From Paeniglutamicibacter cryotolerans (GTDB lineage Bacteria > Actinomycetota > Actinomycetes > Actinomycetales > Micrococcaceae), in assembly GCF_014190875.1 (NCBI RefSeq), contig NZ_JACHVS010000001.1:1798001-1862000 (forward strand): a DNA stretch of 64,000 nt. Reading direction: 5' to 3'. A model generated the notes under the pieces. It was not told the DNA's origin, ran no database searches, and worked only from the letters and a program-made list of their open reading frames with translations. Every line of letters begins with the position of its first letter. Within the stretch, counting starts at the first letter, position 1. Below, piece by piece: positions 1 through 8,108 of the stretch. Made by a program: the position numbers and the translations under genes.

Positions 1-209
1 GGTGGTGGAACGCACCAACTCCTGGCACAACCGCGGATTCCGCAAACTGGCGATCTGCACCGAACGGCGCACCACCGTCATCAACGCGTTCATCGCTTTG
101 GCGAACAGTGTCATCGTGATCCGCCGACTCATCCGCGAAGCCTGGCTGACCCACCGCTGGGATGCCCGGCTCCTCCGCCGCCCCTGAGCCTATTGGCGCA
201 TTTTCTTAG
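1..209 (+). mobile_element. IS5-family insertion sequence, right end only (continues off the left edge)
   Basis: Positions 1-209 match 45314-45522 of the complete element further right, with one difference (C at 41, A at 45354). The right inverted repeat is 189-209 and ends in ATTTTCTTAG. The left part lies outside the window. Both copies point the same way, about 45 kb apart. Confidence 0.9.
2..187 (+). CDS. IS5-family transposase, C-terminal fragment cut by window edge
   Basis: This is the last 61 residues of a DDE transposase of the IS5 family. It keeps the VVERTNSW motif with the catalytic glutamate and ends in a TGA two bases before the right inverted repeat. Compared with the intact copy at 44661-45500 it has one substitution (Arg for Ser in RGFRKL). 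The first two DDE aspartates would lie left of the window, so intactness of this copy cannot be judged. Confidence 0.85.
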   Translation: MVERTNSWHNRGFRKLAICTERRTTVINAFIALANSVIVIRRLIREAWLTHRWDARLLRRP

Positions 210-508
210 GAATTAGAGGGCCCAGCGATCCCCAGACTTCAACGAATTTTCCATTCGCACGTATTCACCCCAAGCAGTTGATGCCTCGCCACGACAGAGA
301 TTGGTGCGGTCTGCGAATGGGCGCCGTAGCCGGCGCCGCACACGGCGTGGACTATGGCGCCCATCAGAGCACTTATGGGTGCGGTCATCGCGTGAGCGCT
401 CCTTCGAAACAGACTCGGTAAGTCGTTTCAAAAATCACGCGATGACCGCCGCACTTCCGGGAGCAACACGACCTAGATGGGGTGCTACAGCTCGGCGGTG
501 GACCTCAC
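210..508. other. intergenic stretch after the IS element
   Basis: No convincing gene is seen here. Short reading frames on both strands lack ribosome binding sites and recognisable sequence. The only structure noticed is the 15-bp inverted repeat at 381-395/435-449. Confidence 0.6.
381..449. repeat. 15-bp perfect inverted repeat
   Basis: GCGGTCATCGCGTGA at 381-395 is the exact reverse complement of 435-449, with a 39-bp spacer. No T-run follows, so it is not a classic terminator. It could be a remnant of a small mobile element or a regulatory hairpin. Confidence 0.6.
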
Positions 509-1447
509 CTAGTTGGAACCGCTTCGGTTGATCTTTCCGTTGACACCGTGCGGGAAAAACCCGCCGGATGTGACCGACTTCGGGTTCAGGTAGGCGATGT
601 TCAAGACCTGCGCCGTGGTACGGCTGAAGGCCAGGGCATTGGCGTCGGCGGGCACGAGGTTGGCGACCTTGGCCGTTCCGATGCCCTGATCCAGATCCGT
701 CTTGCCATCGAGGCTGTCGCGGGCGTTCGAGATGGCTTGGGCGGGAGCCTGAAGGCCCCGGGCATACATGGTGGTTCTGATAATGCCAGCGTGGTATGCC
801 TCCACAGCAAGGATGCCAGCAGCCGCCTCGAGGTAGGTCTTGTTGTCAATGAACGGTGCAGCCCCCTTATATGCAGTGACGCCAACGTCCTCGAAAATAA
901 ACGCCCCGAGCAGGAAACTTGTTTCATCCTTGAACGGGCTGAAGGTCTGACCTGCAGTGATGAGACCGGCAGCGAGAGCGGCAGCGGTAAAGCTGGCATC
1001 AAGGTCGATCCGAGGCCGGGCCACCGCGGCTTTGCCGAGTGCGCTGCGCAGAAAACGGACATGAGCCTTTTCATCCGCTGCGATCTCGATGGCGTACTTG
1101 TGGATCAGGCTACCGCGTGTGAACGGGACCTTTCGTCCGCCCGTGACCCAGCCTTTCTTTCCCCTGCCGTCCGTGAGGCTGTCGGCCAGACCCCTGCCAG
1201 TGACCGCACGCAGGTAGAATTCGGCCTCAAGGTATTCCAAGTTCAGTGCGAAGTTCAGGATGGAAGAGTCGCTGGGGGCACCCTTATGCTCGTCCCTATC
1301 GGAATGAGCCGATGCAGGTGCGGCCGATAGCAGTGCGCCGGTACCCACGAGGCCTGCCGCGGCAGCTGCGCTAAAGAGCTTCCTGCGGTCAAGGGTGTTT
1401 TCCGCGCTCCTTGCCATTGCCGTGGTGATGAATTTCTGCTCGAACAT
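509..1447 (-). CDS. Tat-exported ferritin-like domain protein (desiccation-associated type)
   Basis: The start is the ATG at 1447, preceded by a strong GGAG at a good distance; an upstream in-frame start lacks one. The 312-residue product begins with a twin-arginine signal (DRRKLF, then a hydrophobic stretch ending SAAPASA), so it is probably exported folded by Tat. The mature part has the four-helix pattern of ferritin-like proteins, with Glu/His-rich helices such as [23 protein letters not shown] and [10 protein letters not shown]. The family (Ferritin_2, plant Pcc13-62-like) is linked to desiccation and stress, but its chemistry is unclear. It stands alone, with IS debris on one side and a ridA remnant on the other. 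Confidence 0.85.
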   Translation of the reverse strand: MFEQKFITTAMARSAENTLDRRKLFSAAAAAGLVGTGALLSAAPASAHSDRDEHKGAPSDSSILNFALNLEYLEAEFYLRAVTGRGLADSLTDGRGKKGWVTGGRKVPFTRGSLIHKYAIEIAADEKAHVRFLRSALGKAAVARPRIDLDASFTAAALAAGLITAGQTFSPFKDETSFLLGAFIFEDVGVTAYKGAAPFIDNKTYLEAAAGILAVEAYHAGIIRTTMYARGLQAPAQAISNARDSLDGKTDLDQGIGTAKVANLVPADANALAFSRTTAQVLNIAYLNPKSVTSGGFFPHGVNGKINRSGSN

Positions 1448-1680
1448 TGTGTTCTCCTGCCATTCTGATGGAATGGCGGGGGCAGGACTGTCTCCTCTAG
1501 CGCTCCCCCAGCACTGCGGAACCCTCGCCACGGTCGAAGCGACCGCGATAGGTGTCAGGGTACATGCAGGATCAAGACGAGGGAAGAGGCCGCGTTGACT
1601 CATAAAAACCTCCGCGTAGCCAGATGCGTTGCCTCGGCTGAGTGTGGACAGTCATTATTTACCGGGGTCATACTGGCGAG

Positions 1681-2058
1681 ATGCGCGAAGTAATCAGCAC
1701 GCCCAACGCACCGAGTTCCCCGTTGTACAGCCAAGGCATCAAAGTGGGGGGGCCATGTTTACGTTACGGGATTGGTCGGTATTGATGTCGCCACGGGCCA
1801 ACTTGCCGGACCATAAATCCAAGAAAAAACACGGCAGGCGCTCGTCAACTGCAGAAGCGTCCTGGGAGCTGCGGGGGCCGGCCTCGATAACGTGGTTGAG
1901 GTCGGGGTATTGCTCGCGGACCCGGCGGACTTTTCCGGCATGAATGACGAATACGGAACATGGTTCCCCGTCAGCCCCCGACTCGCTACACGACAAAACT
2001 CGGTGCCGTGGTTCCTGGAGTCCTCATCTCCATTCGCATGACTGCGATCATCGAGTAG
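1681..2058 (+). pseudogene. RidA/YjgF-family deaminase, broken by two frameshifts and a stop
   Basis: Piecing three frames together gives a near full-length RidA protein. It starts MREVISTPNAPSSPLYSQG at 1681, continues HVYVTGLVGIDVATGQLAGP, then EKTRQALVNCRSVLGAAGAG, LDNVVEVGVLLADPADFSG, and ends PGVLISIRMTAIIE at TAG 2056-2058. Breaks: one extra G in a seven-G run at 1746-1752, an in-frame TAA at 1814-1816, and one missing C in a five-C run at 1975-1979. RidA enzymes hydrolyse reactive enamine/imine intermediates from PLP enzymes. The two homopolymer indels could be sequencing errors, but the stop codon is independent of them. Confidence 0.8.
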
Positions 2059-2650
2059 GCAACGCCCCGCCGCGCAGGTGAGATCGAGCTACCTCCCTGT
2101 TGTGCTTATAGCGTTTTCGTTTGTGGAAGTGCGCTTGGCGATGGTCGTACGAAGTGCCCGATTGTGACGATAATGTTCGTAAGGCATGACCGTCAGCAGG
2201 TCCACAAACGGACTCGTGTTACGGGCTGTGTGGCCCTGCAGCTAGACGATGCGGGGGCTGCGCATCGGTCCAGCCACATATCAGGTCCGAGGAAAGCACG
2301 TCGATTGCACCAAGATGTTGGTTCCAGAAACGATGTTCCGACCGAAAATCCGGCCACCCTCAAAGTGGCTTGCCGCATCGCACGCGAAACCCTGCAGGCT
2401 TCACATGCCCGCGGTCCTGAATATCGGTCAACCCTGATGTTTTGTCCGCAGGCCAATCACCTGACATCCGTGATTTCACGAGCAAAAATGAGCCTTGAGT
2501 ACTTCACGTTCCCGTGTGCTGAACCGCCCCCGTCCTCAGTGCGGGAAGCGCACACTGAAGCTGGCACGGGAGTCGAGCCTCCGACTAGCTGCTCGGCTCC
2601 ACGGCTTGCGAGCGTTGGAACATGGTGCTCGTCGCGGAGCTTTCGTTTGG
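2059..2650. other. about 590 bp with no recognisable gene
   Basis: Several overlapping open frames exist on both strands, but none has a credible start, family resemblance or codon pattern. It is probably decayed sequence continuing the ridA remnant. Confidence 0.5.
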
Positions 2651-5600
2651 TCAGGAGCGGTCCAGCCCGATGAACGCGCCCAGTTCGGCGAATACGGCAG
2701 GATTCGAGGGCATGTAGTTGGTCAGCTCGGGGGAGCGGATGATCACGGCGCGCCATTGCCCGCGCGAAACAGCCACATTGACCCGGTTGCGGTTGAGGAG
2801 GAACTCCATGCCTCGAGGTGCATCCACCGCGGCCGAGCAAGCCATCGACATCAGTACAACGGGGGCCTCCTGGCCCTGGAACTTATCCACCGTTCCGACC
2901 CGTGCCTCGCCGAGCCCGGCGGCGTCCAGCGCATCTCGGACGATGTTGACCTGCGCGTTGTAGGCAGCGACCACGAGGATATCGGATGCTTCCAGCGGGC
3001 GGCTTCCCCCGCCCTCGCGCGGGTCGTGCCAAGGAAGTCCAAGGTGCGCGTGGATCTGGTTGATTACCTCGGCAGCTTCCTCGACGGAGGAGGTGGAGTT
3101 GCCCTGATGGGACACCATGACCGTGTGCACGCCGGGTTCGGCGCCTTCCAGATGCCGGGCCGATGCGGCGGGCGTGGATTCAAGCTTTCCGCGGTAGCTC
3201 AGCTTCGAGACGGCGGCGCATAGTCGCGGGTGCATCCGCCACGAATCGGCTAGGAAGTAGCCCATGGGTTCAGGCAGCGTGCTGTGCCCGGCCGAGAGCC
3301 AGCCCAGCGCCGATTCGTCCACTGGTTCCGGGTGCTGGCCCTGGGTGACCTGGGGAAGCTGCTGCGGATCCCCGAGTAGCAGCAGGCGCTTGGCCGACCG
3401 TGCCACGGCCAGGGTATTCGCCAGCGAGTACTGTCCGGCCTCGTCGATCACCAGCAGGTCAAGGGAATCGGCACCCACATGGTTGCCGGTCATCGTCCAA
3501 GCGGTCCCGCCGATGAGTGCGCCGTTTCCGGAGCCGAGCAGACCTGACAGGCCCTCATCCGTTTTCACGCGCCAGGGCACCGAATCCGGATCGATGCCGT
3601 CGCGGACCTTCTTGCCCACCAGATCGGGATCCACACCGGCCTTGTTGATCGCCGCGCGCAGCATGTTCTCCACCACGGCATGGGATTGGCCGACGACCCC
3701 GACGTTCCAACCACGGCCCACCAGCTCGGCAATGACATGCGAACCGACGTGTGTCTTACCGGTGCCCGGTGGGCCTTGTACAGCGAGGTAGGAATGGTCC
3801 AGGTCGGACACTGCGGCAGTAATGGCCTTAATGTAGTTGTGCCGGCCGTGCTCATCGGTTTCCAAGGCGGGCAGTCCGTTCAGCGTGGCAAGCTGCGGGG
3901 AACGCCGGCGCAGGATGTCCAGGCCCGGGTGTGCCGGCAGGTCCGGAACGGTGGCGCCGACCTCCTGGGCAAGCGCAGCAAGTGCGGCGCGCAGGCTTGC
4001 CGTGTTCACCGGCTTGTTGACCAGCAGGCGGATCGGCAGCTCCCCGTCGGCCGGCAGCTTCCCGGTTTCCTTCTCGCGCAGCACGATCCGGGACATGGTC
4101 TCGTCTCGGGCGGCCTTGCCCAGTGCATCATGGGCCGGCTCGATGCTCTCGACCTCGGCATCCGGTGCGGCATAGCGTCCGGTTTCCGTGGACACCGGGA
4201 ACATGTAGGTTTCCGGGGCGGGGCCAGACATGACCCGGTGCCATTTGCTGCCCTCGCGGAAATCCGATCCCTCGGGGGCGGTCCCGATCAGCTCCACGAA
4301 CCGGGTTTTCATCCTTGTCCGGGCTCCTCCGACCTTCGCCCAGTCCTCCAGCACCGTGGCGCGGTGGACCAAGAAAGAGTTGCGAGTTTCGGCGAGGTCC
4401 TCGTCCAGCGCATCGATGTTGCTGAACAGGTCCCACCAGTACTGCTTGTCCTCGCGCCGGTGGTAGCCGGTGGCCGCGGCGACCATGGCGATCGCAGCCT
4501 CCTCCGGCGTCGCGTCGCGGTCATCGGGCAGGGCAGCCAGATAGTCACGCAACCGAATTTCCTCGGGTGAGGGTTCCGGCACCGGGGCCTGGGCCGCCGA
4601 ATCCGGCAGGGCTTGCTGAGCGTGGGACTCCCAGGCGGTGGCTGGTGCCAGCGAGCGCAGCCAACGGTCGAGCTCGAGCGTGGAGAGGCAATCATATTCG
4701 TTGTAGTCGGAGATGGAGGTCAGGATCGTGGCGGCCACCGCCGCATCCCCGCCATCGCGTGCCTCGGTGTATTTCGAGTAGGCGACCACCGAGGCGCCGG
4801 CGTCTTTCACATCACCGGAGCGAAGGTTCTCGCCCATGTACAGCGGCTCGATCTTCTTGATCGAGTATGAGGCCTCGGTGATCCGCAGCGAATTGCGCAC
4901 CGTCTCGTAGAGGTCCACCAGCAGGCCCTCGCGCAGCCAGTCGTCCACCGTTTCCTCGCCTGCCACGTGGCGAAGGGAAAGGTTGCGCAGCGCCGACTTC
5001 TCATACGCGGCATAGTGGTAGACGTGCAGCTCCGGCCAGGTCTTACGGCGGTCCTCGACATAGGCGAGGAAGTCCAGGAACGCCTGGCGCTCGCCGGCAC
5101 GGCTGTGCGCCCAGAACGGCTTGAAGACAGCACTGCCGGTGTCGACCTCGATGACCCCAAAGAGGTATTCCAAGCCCCAGCCCTCGTTGGTGTCCTGCCA
5201 CAGGGGGTCGCCCTCGAAATCGAAGTAGATGTCGCCGGGGCTCGGTGCCGGAAGCCGGGAAATGGTCTGGGTGGGCAGCAGCCGATAGCCCACTGTGCGT
5301 TCGGTGCCGTTGGCGGTGAAGGTGCGAGAGCCGTCCGGTTCCTGCACCCCTGTCTGCATGCGGGCCTGGTCGCGCAGCTTGGAGACCGCTCCGGTGGCCG
5401 CCGTGGCGGGCATCGCCGCCAGCTCGTCGATGGTGGTGATTCCGGCGTCCATCAGCTTCTTGCGTCGTGATGAGCTCATGCCCGCCACCAGCAGCAGGTC
5501 CCGGTGCGCGGTGACCTGTTCGAAGCAGTAGTCGCAGCGCCCGCACGCGCCGATCCCGGGCTGGCCCCAGGTCACGGCGTTTCCGGCGCGCGCCGCAGCG

Positions 5601-6235
5601 CTCATCGAACGGAAGCGGTCGCGGCGGTCCCGGAAGACCGGCAGCAGGTCGTGGATCTCATGCACGCTGTGGGTGTTATCGCCGAGCACCAGGCGGGTTT
5701 CGCTGTGCAGCGGAATGCCCGAGGCAAGCAGCTGGTCCCCGTAGGCGGCCAGCTGCAGCAGGGCGGTGACCTTGGCATGGCGGGCCAGCTTCGAGTCCCA
5801 AACCGAGTAGGCACCGTCGGGCTCGCGGACCAGGAAATCGGCGAAACCAACGAACTCCCCGTCGAAGAACGTGGCTTGGAAGACAACGTCTGCGCCGATG
5901 CGCAGGGCCTCGAGGGTTTCGTCGCGGGCAGCGCTGAGCGCAGTCCGGTTGCTGTCGGCGCGGGCCAGCTGTTTGACTCCAGTGCCGGTGGCCCGGTCCC
6001 ATGGACCGAATTGGTTGATCAGCCCGTGCAGGACCTTGTTTTCGTGGACATCACCCAGGGCGGCGGCGCGGTCGAGCATTTCATCGGTGCCGAAGTCGGG
6101 CTTACCCGTTCGTCCCAGGCGCAGATCCAATACCCGCAGCGACCGGTATTCACATTCGCTGGCGGTCACCAGGTCGCTGGCCGAGAAGACCAGGTCGGCC
6201 GGCGCGCCGGCGATATCCGATGCAAGCAAGAACAA
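2651..6235 (-). CDS. TM0106-family RecB-like nuclease fused to an SF1 helicase
   Basis: This 1194-residue protein joins a RecB-like nuclease half to a UPF1-like superfamily 1 helicase half. N-terminal part: the nuclease core with SVWDSKLARHAK near residue 150, a cysteine cluster (CGRCDYC, near 230) of the kind that can hold an Fe-S cluster, and an RNase H-like segment (YFDFEGDPL). C-terminal part: Walker A GPPGTGKT near 820, Walker B VIDEAG near 928, motif III GDPQQLPQ, motif V FQGQE and motif VI NVAVSRG. The start is TTG 6235, with GGAGG eight bases upstream. The function is presumed DNA repair or nucleic-acid processing; members are uncharacterised. It is monocistronic. Confidence 0.9.
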   Translation of the reverse strand: MFLLASDIAGAPADLVFSASDLVTASECEYRSLRVLDLRLGRTGKPDFGTDEMLDRAAALGDVHENKVLHGLINQFGPWDRATGTGVKQLARADSNRTALSAARDETLEALRIGADVVFQATFFDGEFVGFADFLVREPDGAYSVWDSKLARHAKVTALLQLAAYGDQLLASGIPLHSETRLVLGDNTHSVHEIHDLLPVFRDRRDRFRSMSAAARAGNAVTWGQPGIGACGRCDYCFEQVTAHRDLLLVAGMSSSRRKKLMDAGITTIDELAAMPATAATGAVSKLRDQARMQTGVQEPDGSRTFTANGTERTVGYRLLPTQTISRLPAPSPGDIYFDFEGDPLWQDTNEGWGLEYLFGVIEVDTGSAVFKPFWAHSRAGERQAFLDFLAYVEDRRKTWPELHVYHYAAYEKSALRNLSLRHVAGEETVDDWLREGLLVDLYETVRNSLRITEASYSIKKIEPLYMGENLRSGDVKDAGASVVAYSKYTEARDGGDAAVAATILTSISDYNEYDCLSTLELDRWLRSLAPATAWESHAQQALPDSAAQAPVPEPSPEEIRLRDYLAALPDDRDATPEEAAIAMVAAATGYHRREDKQYWWDLFSNIDALDEDLAETRNSFLVHRATVLEDWAKVGGARTRMKTRFVELIGTAPEGSDFREGSKWHRVMSGPAPETYMFPVSTETGRYAAPDAEVESIEPAHDALGKAARDETMSRIVLREKETGKLPADGELPIRLLVNKPVNTASLRAALAALAQEVGATVPDLPAHPGLDILRRRSPQLATLNGLPALETDEHGRHNYIKAITAAVSDLDHSYLAVQGPPGTGKTHVGSHVIAELVGRGWNVGVVGQSHAVVENMLRAAINKAGVDPDLVGKKVRDGIDPDSVPWRVKTDEGLSGLLGSGNGALIGGTAWTMTGNHVGADSLDLLVIDEAGQYSLANTLAVARSAKRLLLLGDPQQLPQVTQGQHPEPVDESALGWLSAGHSTLPEPMGYFLADSWRMHPRLCAAVSKLSYRGKLESTPAASARHLEGAEPGVHTVMVSHQGNSTSSVEEAAEVINQIHAHLGLPWHDPREGGGSRPLEASDILVVAAYNAQVNIVRDALDAAGLGEARVGTVDKFQGQEAPVVLMSMACSAAVDAPRGMEFLLNRNRVNVAVSRGQWRAVIIRSPELTNYMPSNPAVFAELGAFIGLDRS

Positions 6236-6488
6236 TGGGGGAGCCTCCGAGGGGCATCATGCCGCGGCCGGTTGCCGCGTCCTGCTTCGAATCTAACAGC
6301 CCGGGCCGACACCCGGCGGCGGGAAGGGCGTCCGCCCTGCCGCGTGGAGAACCGGTTTGAGTCCCCCCTCCGACTGAATACCGAATGCCTAATGGGCGGC
6401 CTTGCCATGGAGGCTGCCAAGAAACCGGTTTCCTTTGCCCCTTCTTCGCCTTCGGGGGAGACCGTTGGGCCAACCCGGCCATACCGGC

Positions 6489-7976
6489 TCAGTGGCTGGC
6501 AGACCTCAGCTTTTCGGCCACCTCCAGCGCATCCCCGGAGGGCGCATGCGACTTGCCGTCCGGACGGGCGGCGAAGAGGTAGATCAATCCGACGCCGGCC
6601 ACCACGGCGAAGCCGATCAGGACCGTCCAGTCGGTGAAGAAATCGCCGGTGCTGGTCGGCTTCGCCAACAGGTACAGGGCAAAGAGCCCGTAGGCAAGGG
6701 CGGCCACGTTCACCACGATGCCGAAGGATCCGAGACTGAAGGGCCCGGCGGGCTTCCATCCGCGAAGCCGCTGGCGCAACGCGGCGAGCACTACGGACTG
6801 GAAGGCGACGTAGATCCCCAGCACGGCGAAGCTGGTGACCTGGGTGAGCAACTGCTCTGAACCGAAGAAGATCAACACGCTGATCAACACCGGGATCAGG
6901 CAGGCGACGATCAGCGCATGGGTCGGGACCTTCGACTTCGGAGAGACCTTGGCCAGCCAGGCGTGCCCCGGAAGCATTCCATCGCGGGCAAAGGAGAAGA
7001 CCAGCCGCGAGGCCGCCGCCTGCAGCGAAAGTACGCAGGACATGAACGCCATGATGGCAACGACGAGGAAGACCTTGGCCCCGATCGGGCCGAGCGCCGA
7101 TTCCAAGATGGCGGGGATCGGATCGGGATCCTGACCGGCGACGATCTTTTGCAGATCAGGAGCGGCAAGCACGTATCCGCCGAAGGAGAGCAGAGCCGAG
7201 ACACCGCCGACCAGGATGGTCATGACCATGGCCAGCGGAATGCGCCTGGCCGGGTTGTTGACTTCCTCCGCCACATCGCCGCAGGCCTCGAAGCCGTAGA
7301 ACAGGAACAATCCGGCCAGGGCCGCACCCATGAACGCCGCGGCGTAGGAGCCGTTTCCTTCCACTCCCATGGAATCGAAAAACGTGGAGAAGGGGTGCTT
7401 GCGGTCGAAGATCAGCAGGTAAAGGCCCAGCGCTATCACCCCGGTGAGCTCGGCGACGAGCCCGATCCGGGCCGCCGTAGCGAGGGTTCGGGTGCCGGTG
7501 AAGTTCAGCGCCAGCGCAACGAACAACAGGACCAGGGTTAACAACAGGGTGGAGCCGCGGGAGACCTCGACGCCGAAGATGCTGCCCAGGAAGCCGGAAC
7601 CGAATTGGGCGACCGCCGTGATGGTCACGATCATCGCCCAGATGTAGATCCAGGCCGCCATCCACGCGTAGCGACGGCCCCAGAGCCGCCGGGTCCAGGG
7701 GTAGATGCCGCCGTGGATCGGGAACTGCGAGACGACCTCACCGAAGACCAGTGCAACCAGCAGCTGGCCGCCGCCGACGATCAGCAGCCAGAAAATCGAG
7801 GGCGGTCCGCCGGTGGCCAGGGCCACGGCGAAGAGCGAATACACGCCAACGAGCGGGGACAGGTAGGTGAACCCCAACGCGAAGTTCGACCAGAGCGACA
7901 TCGACCGGTCGAAAGAGCCGGTGTAGCCCAAGACGGCGAGATGCTCGTTATCATCCAAGCGCTGGTGCTGTTCCAC
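6489..7976 (-). CDS. APC-superfamily amino acid permease
   Basis: A 495-residue integral membrane protein with about 12 hydrophobic segments. Near the N-terminus are the APC-type GFTYLSPLVGVYSLF and the GGIYPW motif; FYGFEACGDVAEEV and the ASRLVFSFARDG loop follow. It probably imports or exchanges amino acids or amines. I chose GTG 7976, which follows an AAGCAGG sequence; a GTG at 8027 would add 17 Pro/Gly-rich residues without a binding site. It lies 132 bp behind the glutaminase gene on the same strand. This resembles the enterobacterial glsA-ybaT pairing, so glutamine or glutamate/GABA is a plausible substrate, but the substrate is inference. Confidence 0.85.
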   Translation of the reverse strand: MEQHQRLDDNEHLAVLGYTGSFDRSMSLWSNFALGFTYLSPLVGVYSLFAVALATGGPPSIFWLLIVGGGQLLVALVFGEVVSQFPIHGGIYPWTRRLWGRRYAWMAAWIYIWAMIVTITAVAQFGSGFLGSIFGVEVSRGSTLLLTLVLLFVALALNFTGTRTLATAARIGLVAELTGVIALGLYLLIFDRKHPFSTFFDSMGVEGNGSYAAAFMGAALAGLFLFYGFEACGDVAEEVNNPARRIPLAMVMTILVGGVSALLSFGGYVLAAPDLQKIVAGQDPDPIPAILESALGPIGAKVFLVVAIMAFMSCVLSLQAAASRLVFSFARDGMLPGHAWLAKVSPKSKVPTHALIVACLIPVLISVLIFFGSEQLLTQVTSFAVLGIYVAFQSVVLAALRQRLRGWKPAGPFSLGSFGIVVNVAALAYGLFALYLLAKPTSTGDFFTDWTVLIGFAVVAGVGLIYLFAARPDGKSHAPSGDALEVAEKLRSASH

Positions 7977-8108
7977 GAAGACCTGCTTTCCACCCGGCGG
8001 AAACCCCGGTTCGGCCCGTGCTGGCACCGACCCGCGGCAGCGGGCGGAGCCCGCTAGCTGAGAGGGTACGCCCGAAACCCGGAGTTGCCCATGGTCCGGA
8101 AGGCCACG

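Noticed and set aside
2164-2673. 169-residue frame with a CPxCG-like RPQCGKR motif
   Set aside because: A single Cys motif is too weak, the surroundings have no codon bias or start signal, and the end overlaps the nuclease gene.
5504-6637. 377-residue plus-strand frame
   Set aside because: It is antisense to the start of the nuclease/helicase gene and runs into intergenic DNA without family resemblance.
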